This document shows positions 63,916 through 64,000 of a stretch of DNA of 64,000 bases, in pieces; the stretch's first letter is position 1; each line of letters starts with the position of its first letter. The notes beneath the pieces were generated by a model, which saw only the letters and a list, made by a program, of their open reading frames with translations, was not told the origin of the DNA and did no database searches. The DNA lies in assembly GCA_963741495.1 (NCBI GenBank), contig CAVUID010000007.1:62001-126000 (forward strand), read 5' to 3'. This DNA is from Sulfurimicrobium sp963741495. GTDB lineage: Bacteria > Pseudomonadota > Gammaproteobacteria > Burkholderiales > Sulfuricellaceae. The position numbers were made by a program, and so were the translations under genes.

Positions 63916-64000
63916 TCAGGCCACATCATGCGCCTGCAAGTCGGCATGGTAGCTCGAACGCACCATCGGCCCGCATGCCGCATTCTTGAAACCCATTTCC
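63916..64000 (-). CDS. lipA: Lipoyl synthase, C-terminal end (partial)
   Basis: The last 27 residues, ending FKNAACGPMVRSSYHADLQA then HDVA and a stop, are the conserved C-terminus of LipA, including the RSSYHA motif whose serine ligates the auxiliary Fe-S cluster that is sacrificed as sulfur donor. The rest lies beyond the right edge. A gap of 36 bases separates it from the DUF1456 gene downstream. Confidence 0.9.
   Translation of the reverse strand, partial: EMGFKNAACGPMVRSSYHADLQAHDVA

Noticed and set aside
1..64000. tRNA, rRNA, CRISPR array, prophage or replication origin
   Set aside because: I looked for tRNA-like cloverleaf ends, regular spaced repeats, integrase genes and DnaA-box clusters and saw none.

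Overview
The window looks like a chromosomal segment of a Gram-negative betaproteobacterium, probably a facultatively anaerobic, metal- or sulfur-oxidising or denitrifying relative of the Nitrosomonadales/Gallionellales. The grounds are an LPS-core cluster with msbA and an O-antigen ligase, several TonB-dependent receptors, an Rnf operon, a RegB/RegA (PrrBA-type) redox two-component system, a gshA of the Acidithiobacillus-type family, hslVU and lipA. The taxonomic placement is inference; no rRNA or tRNA gene was seen.

Layout. 0-2 kb: end of an unknown gene, a sulfotransferase-like gene and a Phd/PIN toxin-antitoxin pair. 2.3-9.7 kb (minus): complete Rnf operon apbE-rseC-rnfABCDGE-rnfH plus one hypothetical gene. 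9.9-13.5 kb (minus): a thiamine-diphosphate enzyme followed by a large GT-A-like protein. 13.6-14.5 kb (plus): a TSUP permease. 14.5-24 kb (minus): one tightly overlapping LPS operon (msbA, five glycosyltransferases, a polysaccharide deacetylase, an O-antigen ligase). 24.2-25.5 kb: gshA.

25.6-46.2 kb is the accessory heart of the window. It holds a tonB-exbB-exbD-copper receptor operon, a second unit (TonB receptor, BNR-repeat protein, thioredoxin-like protein), and an eight-gene operon running from 45.4 down to 35.0 kb. That operon encodes a PepSY reductase-like membrane protein, a TonB receptor, a membrane-anchored periplasmic protein, a NapH/NosR-like polyferredoxin, a double-cubane-type (2-hydroxyacyl-CoA dehydratase family) enzyme, its ATP-dependent activase, a CcdA/TauE-like membrane protein and another TonB receptor. 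The promoters of these units share tandem 15-bp boxes matching the RegA/RegR consensus. Two of them also carry FNR-like boxes at almost the same spacing. regB-regA lie right beside them (46.4-48.2 kb) with the same tandem box in their own upstream region. I read this as a redox-controlled metal- or metallophore-uptake and reduction regulon, possibly for copper; the Rnf complex could supply low-potential electrons to the activase.

48-64 kb is mostly housekeeping: a MITE-like element inserted at the regA stop codon, a PAS/GAF/GGDEF protein, cytochrome b561, an ABC-F ATPase, carbonic anhydrase, hslVU, a STAS-like protein, znuA/znuB without znuC, a porin-like protein, a YkgJ protein, a RIO kinase, a DUF1456 protein and the end of lipA.

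A technical point matters for every reader: eleven genes between 5 and 44 kb are interrupted by single-base indels (about 18 in all, mostly one extra base). Reading across them restores full-length conserved proteins, so they are more likely sequence errors than pseudogenes. I annotate each as one gene spanning the breaks.
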